Under the pieces are notes generated by a model. The model did no database searches and had not been told where the DNA came from. It was given only the letters and a program-made list of their open reading frames with translations. Of a stretch of DNA of 64,000 nucleotides, positions 1-9,500 are shown piece by piece; position 1 is the stretch's first letter; every line of letters begins with the position of its first letter. Origin of the DNA: Atriophallophorus winterbourni (Eukaryota; Platyhelminthes; Trematoda; Plagiorchiida; Microphallidae); the NCBI GenBank assembly GCA_013407085.1, contig JACCGJ010006484.1:1-64000 (forward strand). The letters are read 5' to 3'. Made by a program: the position numbers and the translations under genes.

Positions 1-210
1 TGCACGATTATGGTGTACCCTCACACATTCACTTTGTTGTTGCCATATAAATACAAACCATGTCCACGGTCGAACGCACGCACTAGCGCTTGAACCTTCG
101 GCTCCCGATCAACGTTCCATTCCGGTCTTGTTCTGTTTTCCTGACTGTTGGGTTAGATAGAAGGCAACGGCTGACTCTGCCGCAACATAGACGATCCATC
201 CATCATAACA
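1..210 (+). repeat. 5' LTR of the CsRn1-like element
   Basis: It starts tgcacgatta and ends catcataaca and is strongly similar to 1544-1764, with a few small indels. The element may begin left of the window, because the repeat starts at base 1. Directly downstream is the primer-binding-like tggcaacggggat at 214-226. Confidence 0.75.
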
Positions 211-261
211 ATTTGGCAACGGGGATAAAATAACCCAGCAGTACGAAATGGCGATCACAGC

Positions 262-602
262 AGAATAATTTTAATCAATACTTCAGCAACAGCAACATCA
301 ATTTGAAGAATCTCAAGCCCGTTTGATGCAGACTCTTTTGAAATGTCTGAGTGTCAAATCCGAAGACAAGAAGACTGATGTACAAAACCCAGCGGTGGAT
401 GCAATCATCAAAAGTATCCCCGAATTCATAGACAGAAAGCTGTTTCACTTTGAATCTTGGTGTAGGAGATTCAAAGATATTTTCCAATCCGATCTCAACA
501 ACGCTGATGATAGTCGATAAACGAGACTGCTGCTGAGAAAACTGGGAACGTTGGAACGAGAAGTTTATCAACTTCATTTTGATCAGATTGTACAATTGTT
601 AG
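262..602 (+). pseudogene. gag remnant of the CsRn1-like element
   Basis: The frame reads a Gln-rich start (LQQQQHQFEESQARL), then a segment with FHFESWCRRFKDIF and DLNNADD, then a stop at 520, then TRLLLRKL and LEREVYQLHF. The order ESW..R..DIF - LxNADD - LLLRKL is what I know from Gag of CsRn1-type elements. The in-frame TAA and the lack of a long open frame mark it as dead. No other gene is near. Confidence 0.6.
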
Positions 603-1007
603 AATAATTTTTTTGTCAGTAGTCATCATTGTGCAATAGACGATATAGTTGCATGAAATTGGTCAAGGAGGATTGTGATGATTTTGTGCAGGGTAAGTTA
701 ATAGAGCATGTGAACGGTTCAAGTTCAAACATAGGACTGAAGACCAGATTCGATCGCTGATATTCGTTTGTGGTTTGCAGTCAGAGAAAGACCATGACAT
801 TCGCATGAGACTACTGTCGAGACTCAATCAAGACCGAACATCAACATGATGTCAATCACAACGAAATTCCAGAGATGGCTAAATTTGAACGTGATACTGC
901 GTTGATAGAACAAAAACTCGTCCAGAACGAGTCGGTAATGTTAGCCGTCAATCACCAATGTAGCCGACAGATTGATAAACGACGCGATCGAGACGCCAAG
1001 CCCACAT

Positions 1008-1413
1008 CCAAACGTTGAAAATGTGGCGAATTTCATTTAGTGTGTCCATTTAGTGTCCATTGAAGAAACACCGATGCCAGAGGTGCAACAGAAAGGGACA
1101 TAAAGAAAATTACTACCGGGCAAAACATTTTAATAAGAAATCTGCGTTCGATCATTCTAATAATAATAATAATTATCAGTCTTACTTTGTCTTCGCTACT
1201 TTCAAAACCGCAGATCATGGAAAGCCAGCGGAAGAAGTGCACCCTCAAATTAATTCCTTGGAGTGCCCAACAAGAATGTGGGCAGATCGTAGACGTATTC
1301 CAGTAACCCACACGCAAATGGTTCCAAAACTGAAGTCTTACCACAACCAAGCTCAAACGGGGAGATGTTATGAAGGCAACCTTCTAACGAATGAAACAGG
1401 CCGGTTTACTTGA
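1008..1413 (+). pseudogene. Gag zinc-knuckle region and possible protease start
   Basis: Around 1012-1050 the frame reads KCGEFHLVC, followed after a stop and frame change by HRCQRCNRKGHKENYYR (1064-1115). This is a Cys/His nucleic-acid-binding pattern (C-x2-C-x3-G-H-x4) in which the last expected Cys is a Tyr. CsRn1 Gag proteins carry an unusual Cys-His arrangement here. The downstream stretch to 1413 could be the start of the protease, but no catalytic D-T/S-G is visible, so the protease part is a guess. Confidence 0.5.
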
Positions 1414-1543
1414 TCGACTAAAATCGCAACGGAGAGAAGTTGTTGTTGGCTAAGCCATGCTCTACCTTGGCAACAAACCCCATCTTCACTAAATTCAAAT
1501 TGTCTGACTCGCCGATGACAACCAACTCCCATCGATCCCACTA

Positions 1544-1764
1544 TGCACGATTATGGTATACCCTCACACGTTCAATCTGTTGTTGATATAAATACAAACC
1601 ATGTACACGGTTGAAACGCACACACTGGGCGCTCGACCTTGGACTCCGATCAACGTTTCAATTCCTGTCTTGTTCTGTTTCCTGATGGTTGGGTTAAGAA
1701 CAAAGCATTGATAGAACGAAACGACTGTCTCTGCCGCAACACCGACGATCCATCCATCATAACA
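1544..1764 (+). repeat. 3' LTR of the CsRn1-like element
   Basis: Second copy of the 1-210 repeat. It starts tgcacgatta and ends catcataaca at 1764. Small insertions make it about 11 bp longer than the left copy. The divergence between the two suggests the insertion is not recent. The junction with the LINE fragment is at 1764/1765. Confidence 0.75.
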
Positions 1765-2440
1765 CAATCCTCGAAATTTGTAAGAATTTTAGATAAACAG
1801 CAACGATTTCTTCGAAAACCGTGTTGTGCTGGGGTCAAAATGTTTTGATTCTCAAAATGCTCACTTGTGCGCTCAGTCACGATGCGTTCCATTAATTTAG
1901 AGGTCAACGAAAGTAGCGTTACCGGTCTATAGTTTGCTGTGTCTGACGGGTACTGCCTTTTTAAATAGCAGTAATTATCCCTGCTTTCCATTGCAGTGGT
2001 ATTTTCCTTCATATAGGCTGATATTGAATAAGCGCGTGAGAGGATCAATCAAAGCAATGCGACACCTGCGAAGTATGGCGGGTGTAATTTTGTCCGCGCC
2101 AGGGACTTCTTTTCCTTTAGTTGACAAACTTCCCGCCCAACCATGTATTCATTGACAAACACTTCACTTAATAGTTCCAAGGGTGGCGAATTCGGTAAAA
2201 CTTGATATGGGATACAACGCTCAGGATTGAAGATAAATTAGTAACACTTTGCTAAGGCATCGGCGGTATCTTGGGCAGTGAGTCAATCCATTAGGATTTT
2301 GTACTGAGAATACGTCTGCTTAAGTGACATCGTGTATTTTTGTAAAGCGTTCGCTTTATTGCCAACTAACCTTGAATCCTTGCTTTTGAGCTGTTTGAAC
2401 TCACCATGAACAGATATTACGACCAGAATCGACATGACTT
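1765..2440 (-). mobile_element. CR1-like reverse transcriptase fragment (RT N-terminal part)
   Basis: Read on the minus strand, several frames give a linker (LTAQDTADALAKCY), an RT-0-like region (the usual SPGADKI is here degraded), then NYRPVTLLSLTSKLMERIV and PAQHGFRRNRCCLSKIL. These are the early finger motifs of jockey/CR1-superfamily reverse transcriptases. The fragment stops abruptly at the LTR boundary (1765) before the catalytic YADD/FADD block. Frameshifts and stops show it is dead. Confidence 0.7.
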
Positions 2441-2984
2441 GAATCATTAAAATTGTGTTAAATTATTTAAACATTTATACTACTGTTGGGTTTGCTTCTA
2501 AAACACAAACAAGCAACGTTCGTCTGATGCGGTTAGACGCGAAATATTTATCTGCATCTGCGTAGCTTTAAATCACACAATATCGGCCATCAGGCCGAAC
2601 GACAAGTTCCTGCGTTATGCACTTAACCGCTACCCCATTATGCGCTCATGTGATTAAACAAGGTTGGTTGTGCCAATTATATACGGCGGTGGTTTCAAAG
2701 GAAGATTTCGTTGTTTACAACTCCGCGCTGTTCAACACCGAACACGTTTTTCACTTAAATGTAACAGATGAATGAATCGATAATTATCGTTATAACGTTC
2801 CTTCAGATCCAGTTCATTATATTTCTGGTACAAATATGGCCAAACCACTAGTTGATTTCCACATTTTCCAAAATCAAAAGCGATGAGATGTATACCCATT
2901 CAACATCCAATTATCAGTGCATAAAATTATCGAGAAAAATCCAGCTAAAATATTCCTCCGATCTGCATACACCCAGTGAAAGTT
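2441..2984. other. No gene recognised
   Basis: No convincing coding sequence. A short stretch around 2645-2670 (tgtgattaaacaaggttggt) resembles 36530-36550, so part of this may belong to a dispersed repeat. Confidence 0.4.
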
Positions 2985-3130
2985 CGGTAGGAATCTTCAT
3001 AGCCTTTTTGATTAAACTTGTGTGTTGTCATGTGTGAGTGCCGTTAATGCTTGTTTTGATGCATGGCAGTGAAAGCCGCAAGAAAGATGTTGTGCTGGTG
3101 TCGCTTTTCACGTGAACAAAACTTGCTTGA
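2985..3130 (+). repeat. Repeat B, first part (interrupted copy)
   Basis: The stretch with tgatgcatggcagtgaaagc and gccgcaag and the following acttgcttgaatg matches the first half of the two repeat copies at 43738-44059 and 44250-44578. The second half continues at 3683, after a 550-bp CR1 3' end. Confidence 0.6.
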
Positions 3131-3682
3131 ATGCTTGGTCCCCATGGTTACAAAAGGACATGACCTTGCTGCAACGGGTATACCACCGCGCTACAAAACT
3201 GGTGACCAGGCTATACAACAGGCCCTACGAGGAGCGGATTGCAATTCTAAACCTCTTTGACTTTCCGTACCGTCGTCTCAGGGGTGACTTGATCCTGCTG
3301 TTCAACATTCTGCATACAGTGGATCACCCACTTGAACACCTGTTTCATCGGCAAGAAGCACGTGGTAGCAGATCTCATGGCTACAAGTTAATTATTCCAC
3401 ACTCTAGATCAAATTGTCGAAGGTTTTTCTCTACTGTCAGAGTTTGTTTTATATGGAACTCCCTGCCCCCACATATCATTTGTGCAACAAGCCTGAACAT
3501 GTTCAAGGCTGAACTTGACGAGTATATGTTGACCAAATCCAACCTTGCACCTGAATACACGTGCTGACTTTTTATATGGATAAAACATTTGTGTAGTTTT
3601 TATACATTCCCTATATTTTTAATCTGTGGTTACTGTAAAGTATTTGCTGTTTGGACCATTAAAACTTTGAATTACTTTGAAT
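3131..3682 (+). mobile_element. 5'-truncated CR1-like element inserted in repeat B
   Basis: The open frame 3112-3567 encodes the C-terminal part of a CR1-like RT protein: AWSPWLQKDMTLLQRVYHRA, YEERIAILNLFDFPYRRLRG, LILLFNILHTV and WNSLPPHI, ending in a stop. It is 5'-truncated, as usual for target-primed insertion. The 3' UTR ends in ggaccattaaaactttgaat plus a short TTGAA-rich tail (to about 3682), a 3' signature seen again at 39601, 39900 (minus), 47620 (minus) and 60600. The frame is open to its stop, so this copy is fairly young. Confidence 0.8.
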
Positions 3683-3850
3683 CGGTTCACACCACATCCC
3701 CGTTTGTTTGTGCTTACTATTCTGTAGATTCCGCAGCCGTTCATGTCCCACCCATTCCAATCTATTAGGATTTTATTATTTTCGTTATTCTGTGACAGTT
3801 AAGCATTCAGCACCTGCTACCGACGCCATATTGTCTCTGATATTGATTTG
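3683..3850 (+). repeat. Repeat B, second part (interrupted copy)
   Basis: From gtttgtttgtgcttactatt through gtcccacccattccaatc and gtgacagttaagcattc this matches the second half of the copy at 44250-44578. Together with 2985-3130 it restores one repeat unit split by the CR1 insertion. Confidence 0.6.
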
Positions 3851-4562
3851 TTTCCCATGCAATATGTATGAATTTATACATAATTGAACCGAAACACAAC
3901 GTAAGATTGCTAACCCACGGTCAATGTAAATAAAATTCAGCTATTTATTCGCATTTAGGTAGTATAAAATATCAAGCACTTCACGCTTTTGAATGGCGAA
4001 GCTTCGGTACAACACCACACATTGCAATCAATCGAATTTTCACGTGCATTCGTTTTTTTATCCATACTAAGCTAAATTTGATATCAATGTAACCCATATA
4101 TTGCCTTCGGATACTTTCAATGCACACCGACCCTAGCACAATCTCTATGAAACAACCACAAGGAATTTTGTTCTTTTAAAAAATCACAGAAAAAGGACAA
4201 AATAAGTTAGGAAATAAATAAACATATCAAAATGATAACGTCTATGTACATAAAATATATGTACAACCCCACTTTGACACGTGGATTCATACGGGAGATT
4301 CCGTCTGTGATAAAGAAATGATGGTTAAATCTGCAAGGCATAGACTGGATTCGATGTCCTCGAAATCGCAGCATCTCACCGTGGAACTCTGAGCGATTGA
4401 TCGGTAAGACTTGTTACTGAATTTCTGGAAAGCTGCCTGCAATGAAACGTGATACGGATATGGATATTAGAGTTGTTTCCCGAGTCTATGCAATTAATGT
4501 GTAGTTGCCGTTTATAATTCGATTTGAACAAACATTCAATAATTATCCGAGAAGAATTTCAC
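3851..4562. other. No gene recognised
   Basis: AT-rich sequence without a supported frame. Bases 4478-4535 are loosely repeated at 5065-5130, on the other side of the RTE fragment. Confidence 0.4.
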
Positions 4563-5015
4563 TTACTTAAGTTGTTGTTGTTGGCCTCCTTCGGTCGATG
4601 TCAACCATGGATGTACATCACAATCACATGAATGTTCATGTTCTGCAGCTTTTGGAATGACTTAACAGTCCGATTAGGGAGGAACAATCTCTCCCGCAGC
4701 GCTGGCAACGAAAGTCAGAACTCGGTTGTATTGCGTCAGTTGCACGCCAGCGGCGTGATCTGCGTTCAGCAGCCAAGAGCTGTATCTCCTCCTCCCCAGC
4801 TTGCAGACGACGCTTTACACATGCCTTCAATGTGAGCGGTCAAGAGCAAGTTCTTCCCAACTCAATGTCAAGAGCTTTCATATCTCTTTTACAACGTCTT
4901 TGTACGCAAGTGCGGTTTGCCCAATGGTCGACTTCCTAGTTGCAACTCACCATAGAGTAGATCTTTCGGAATACGACCATTTTCCAATCTGTAGACATGA
5001 CCAAGCCAGCGTACA
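4563..5015 (-). mobile_element. RTE-like LINE 3' fragment (protein C-terminus and 3' UTR)
   Basis: On the minus strand the frame starts RWLGHVYRLENGRIPKDLLY (about 5010-4950), has a stop and frameshift, and resumes at 4830-4636 ending in a C2H2-like knuckle, FRCQRCGRDCSSLIGLLSHS. This order, a GHVYR..NGRIPKD motif then a C-terminal zinc finger, is characteristic of the C-terminus of an APE-type, RTE-like LINE polyprotein common in metazoans. After the stop comes a 3' UTR with tggttgacatcgaccgaagg and a caacaacaacaa tail, also found at 18748-18800. RT and endonuclease are missing. Confidence 0.7.
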
Positions 5016-5364
5016 CCACATATATCACACATACAACTCACATATACCACACACATTTCGATCGTTTACCCGAGTTTATGCATTCAATGGGATGTTGCCA
5101 TTTATCATTTAAGCTGAACAACTGATCGAACGTTATTTTAAAGACGAATATCCCTTTCTCAAAAATGCCATATCGAAATTTTCTCACCATGCCAGTGTTC
5201 CTGGTAATCGATGTTCATTGATGGCGTTATATTTGAGACTCAGGGTCAGTAGTAAATAGCTCTACAATACTGAGAATATTCGTATAAAATTTGGATGAAT
5301 CGTACTATAAAATTTATTCGATTCATCGGTACTTTCATCTACATCTACATCGTTCACATAATGC

Positions 5365-5825
5365 ACACTACCGCCCTGACACCTTACTTCCCAGGATTGC
5401 CAAAGTTGTAGAGAGCATAGTGACGGAGAAAATTACTTGTCACTTGTAATCGTGAAAGATATTTTCAATAGCGTTACTCTCTCTCGTGCTTGACAAACTT
5501 GCTGACGGTGATAAACAGCTAAACTCAAGCTATTGGCGAAGGAGCAAACATCCATGCTTCCTATCTCGGGATGTTCAAAATTTTTAATCAAGTTGATCCC
5601 CATCAACGGCTGCAAAAGCTGCAGCATGTGGGTCTTAATAGACAGCTCCTCGTATGACCAAAAAGTTACCTAACTGGGCGCAAGGTGATTGTGTGAATCA
5701 ACGAGGTACATTCACGATTCATTGATCCCACTAAAGGTGTACCGCGATGTTCCTTGCACGGGCCAGTAATTTTCCTCGTTTACATCAAAGACCTACCACA
5801 GATGCTCTCATGCAAGATGTCTGTC
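5365..5825 (+). mobile_element. CR1-like RT fragment, heavily decayed
   Basis: Across frames one can read YRPDTLLPRIAKVVESIVTE (about 5368-5430), a middle part around KFLIKLIPINGCK (about 5577-5615), then GVPRCSLHGPVIFLVYIKDL (about 5735-5795). These correspond to RT motifs around RT2 and motif B, with PQGS eroded to PRCS. No catalytic FADD follows. Many stops, so a fossil. Confidence 0.55.
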
Positions 5826-6196
5826 TTGGATATCCTTTATTATGTAGGTGTTGGATTCCTTTAGAATGCGCTCCCAGAAACTATTGTTACCGCTCCCAGC
5901 ATTGAGACATTGATTCGAAATTCGTACTCAGATTTGTTGCAGACGTATTTGACTGCATCTGTTTGTTAACATACGGTGTGCTTTCAACTGGACTATACAC
6001 GACATTACACGAGTATGAATTGTGTCTTTTCATGAACGAATATTTACTCTGTCATGGTAATTGAGCAGCTCCGTGTCACCATAAACTATTAAATCTTGAA
6101 TCTTTTACCTCTGAAATACGTCGGGAAAATACCGAAAAAGCCACAATCTTGGAAACTGGAGATTTGACGCCGAACAGAACACGAAAATAGGTTTAC
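5826..6196. other. 3' flank of the cyclin gene
   Basis: If the last recognised cyclin exon is not spliced at 6196, the frame runs on to a stop at 6089. Otherwise this is intron or intergenic. No other coding sequence or clear poly(A) signal is seen. Confidence 0.35.
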
Positions 6197-6520
6197 CTCG
6201 TGCTTTTCATTTGGTCTTGGAACACCACTACGAAATCGTTTCAGCGCAGACAGATAGATCAAGCACATCGCGCGTATTTCCGTCTTATCTTCATGGCCTA
6301 CATTTCGTGTCACTGTGTCAGGCCACACATCAATCGGTCCACGTATCGGACTGGAGCATTTAATCAAATCCGGCGCGTCTGGGGTGGCTCGTTCTCGGTC
6401 CATGCGAATCATTTGTCTGGCCAAACGCAGTGCAGCGGCACACCGAATGCTAGCCGCGTATCCAACAGCGGAGGCTTTGGTGAGGGAAAGCTCGAAAAAA
6501 TAAGTGCACATGAGTTCCAC
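6197..6520 (-). CDS. Cyclin exon f: cyclin box 2
   Basis: A 324-bp exon (108 codons, phase 0) with acceptor acttccaaag/gtggaa. The likely donor is cacgag/gtaaac at 6196, but the frame also reads through to a stop at 6089. It encodes VELMCTYFFELSL, matching the YLMELTLL helix of box 2, then an Ala-rich helix (IRCAAALRLARQ), an insertion rich in charged residues and Pro, and VWPDTV..NVGHEDKTEI, the W..TL..xTGY..xxL segment. The insertion is not in textbook cyclins B. The end of the protein is uncertain. Confidence 0.75.
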
Positions 6521-9500
6521 CTTTGGAAGTAAAGGTTAATGGTGGTGTTAGTTTGATGGAGTGGTGTCAATGAATTAGCGATTATGATGAGTAGATGGAA
6601 AAGCGGAAAAAGGTTGCAACGGTGAGAAATAAGTGATTAATATTCGCAGTTTTCCTGAACGCACACTCAGTTCAGTTACAAGCGAAATTATTGGAATAAT
6701 GAACTGGGTTGTTGCATAAGTTCCTAGTATTAAATGAAACATTTGTTCTACAAAGACTGATTGATGTTTGGCAAAGTGTTATAAGCCATTATAAAGCCCG
6801 TGCTACGCTCCACAAATTTAAAGTAATCTTTTTGACCTAGATTATATTTTAGAACCGTCAAATGGATTGTCAAGTCGACAAAAATAGTATTATCGTCTTT
6901 AATCGATATCACCAAGTAAACGAAGTTAGCAGAGATATTTCTGCCGTGAATGGAGAGGGCGGTATAGCTGAGAGAACTGCTAGAGATTGGTTTGCCAGGG
7001 CCCAAGCTTTGGGCTTGGGTCTCGCACAAATGAAAGCAGAGTGATTTGTGGCTTTCCATTACTGCCCAAAATCTCACTCGACACCAAGGCCCCCATGACT
7101 ACAGGCAACGTTTCTAATTAAGAATCGTTACTTGAGACGAGAAACTGTGTCTCCTTGTGAATATGAAGCCAAAGAAAAAGTAAGTTGGCAGGAAATTACT
7201 TAACAACGAAATATTTGGTATTGCGAATAAATAAATTGATGGCAAAACATATGGTATGTGTAAAAGACTTTAATGGTGTGAGTAAGAATAACCTGATTAA
7301 TTAAGAGATCAACAAAAATATTGTGGTGCTGAAATCTCCTTCCTTTACACACCACACCAGATTAACAAGAAGTTTGTAATTAAGGAACTTGAAGATACCC
7401 AAGCACAGATAATTCTCGATTCAATAAAGTTGAGATTGGTTTACTACAATTTTTCATGAAGAACAACAAGCCTCAGAGTTATCGTGGTTAACAAAATTAA
7501 CAAGAATTAAGATTATAAGGTGAAAAAATCCAATCGCTTTGCATGTATCATTGGATGACAGCTATAAAAATACAGAGGATGCAATCATATTCCATTGTGT
7601 TTGGTTTGTGTAAGTAAAGTGCCCTTTCATATAAGCATCCAGGTTCGGTTTGAAATCACGATTTGAAATCAAAATATCCTGTGATATTGAATTCCACAGA
7701 AAGCAAATACGCACGTCTACAATCGAGCTTTGAGTGCGCTATAACGAGATAACTTGAATGACTCCGTTCATTCTTAGGGGAACTGAATTCTATCAAATCG
7801 CGGAGGTGATTTTCCATCCTCAGTATTTTATATTTTTGGATAATGTCACTCCTTACTCTCCTTTGTGTAAACTTAGTCAATCCCAGCATGGCCATTAACT
7901 CTTGCCGTGTGATGTGCTGCATCCCATCAACTAGCTTCGTCGTCCGGTGGCAAATTTTATCCAATATTACGCATCCATGGTGCCCAAACTGGGATTATGT
8001 ATTCTATCATTGGTTGGATGTAAATATTTATAACGCGGGGAACGTTTTATGAGTGAACCACCCAAATATTCTCCTCAACATTCCCAAGATACCTTTGCTC
8101 TGATGAAGATTTTCTGGCAATGACTAGTTGGTTTCAGGTTATTTGTAATCCAGATACCGAGATACTTCTCAGCGCTGGTCCAAGTTAAGTTTTCATGACC
8201 AAGATTATTTGTATGCTCGTTTTGCCGACCAAGTTGTGACATTTTACATTTACCTTTGTTGAACGGCATCTGATTTCGTTGAGACCACTGAAAAGCTTAG
8301 CATTACCTCGGCAAAAGTTTTATTTATGGATTGAACGATATTTAATGTCAGCATAGGAGTCAAAATAGAGTTACGACATGGGAGAACAAACCTTTAAACG
8401 TTCACTTGCTGTCAACTCCGAACAGGCCAAGATGGAGCGATAGAGAAAGTGGTGAGGAAGCGGGATGGCGAGTTCAAAGTTCAACTTCTCCAACAAATGC
8501 ACTTCAAATTTGAGGACCTGTGGACAAATAGATAGAGGTCAACGAGACATAAAGGCCTTTAAAATGCAGGAATTTATAACAAAGGAAATCACTTCTTTCT
8601 TTCAATGTAAGATCTTCGTTGTGGCTCTAACGTTTTTGACAAAAGCACACATCTCCTAATACATTTGGATGAGTCGCTGTGATTATACAGTGTGGAAAAA
8701 ATCAGATGCTTTCCAAATTATTATTTTGATACTGGTAACTAATCAGACAACTGAACGAAAATACTCGAATCAATCAAGAGGTGTAGCATGTTACGTCACT
8801 AAAAATATCATACACAAAAACTCAAAATGATACCGAAATTTCGAAGAGCAAGTATTTCATGGAATTTTCAAAAGCAGATTCAACATTGAATGTAACCGAC
8901 TAGAGTAATGTAGCCGACTACCTAGTTTCTACACGTTTATTGGGGAATTTGTTGTATTTCTTCACAAACCTAGGGCAAAATCGGCATTAACAATAAGTGC
9001 AATATAACCTATAACAATCTACGTGCTAATTAAACCGTTGGTAAGCACCTGCCAGTGGAATAAAAGCAGTCCCTTAGTGTATGCTTAAAATGAATGGAAA
9101 GAGATTTGAGTGTAATCGGTTAGAGCAGATTTTGGGTAATGTTTGACGTCTGAAACAGAAGCTTCCTGAGACCAAGGGTGAACATGATTAAATAGCATTC
9201 CAACCAACACCTCTGTTGTGACCTTTCCACTGGGCAGCCTATAGTAAACCTAGATGGGTTTAAGTCACGTATGCTTGACCAGGATCACTGGTCGATCAGC
9301 CAAATACGGTATTCTCATCAATCTAATACAAGTGAACGCGGTCAAGGTCGGTTGACGATGGCTTGCATTGGTTAAAGTGCCGAACTAACGGCGATAAGGT
9401 TAAACAATGTTTAAAAAACTAAAAATCCAATTGACTATTGAGTACAAGGTGAATATTAGCGGCATACGTTCGTATCAGTGCTGAGCGCCAGATTGCTGAG

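Larger units (their letters stand above)
1..1764 (+). mobile_element. Short CsRn1-like (Gypsy) LTR retrotransposon, internally deleted
   Basis: Two direct repeats (1-210 and 1544-1764) with TG...CA ends bracket about 1.3 kb. The first is followed by a primer-binding-site-like stretch, tggcaacggggat (214-226), similar to the tRNA-Trp-type site known for the CsRn1 clade. Inside are a gag remnant (about 262-602), a zinc-knuckle region (about 1010-1130) and perhaps a protease start (to about 1410). Reverse transcriptase, RNase H and integrase are absent, so the copy cannot move by itself. The reading frames are broken. The left LTR may extend beyond the window. The right LTR ends exactly where a minus-strand CR1-like RT fragment begins (1765), so the element probably inserted into that older LINE. 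The clade assignment is from memory of family features. Confidence 0.72.

Noticed and set aside
1564..1767. Minus-strand frame of 67 codons in the 3' LTR
   Set aside because: It is the reverse reading of an LTR; the same frame is not kept in the left LTR.
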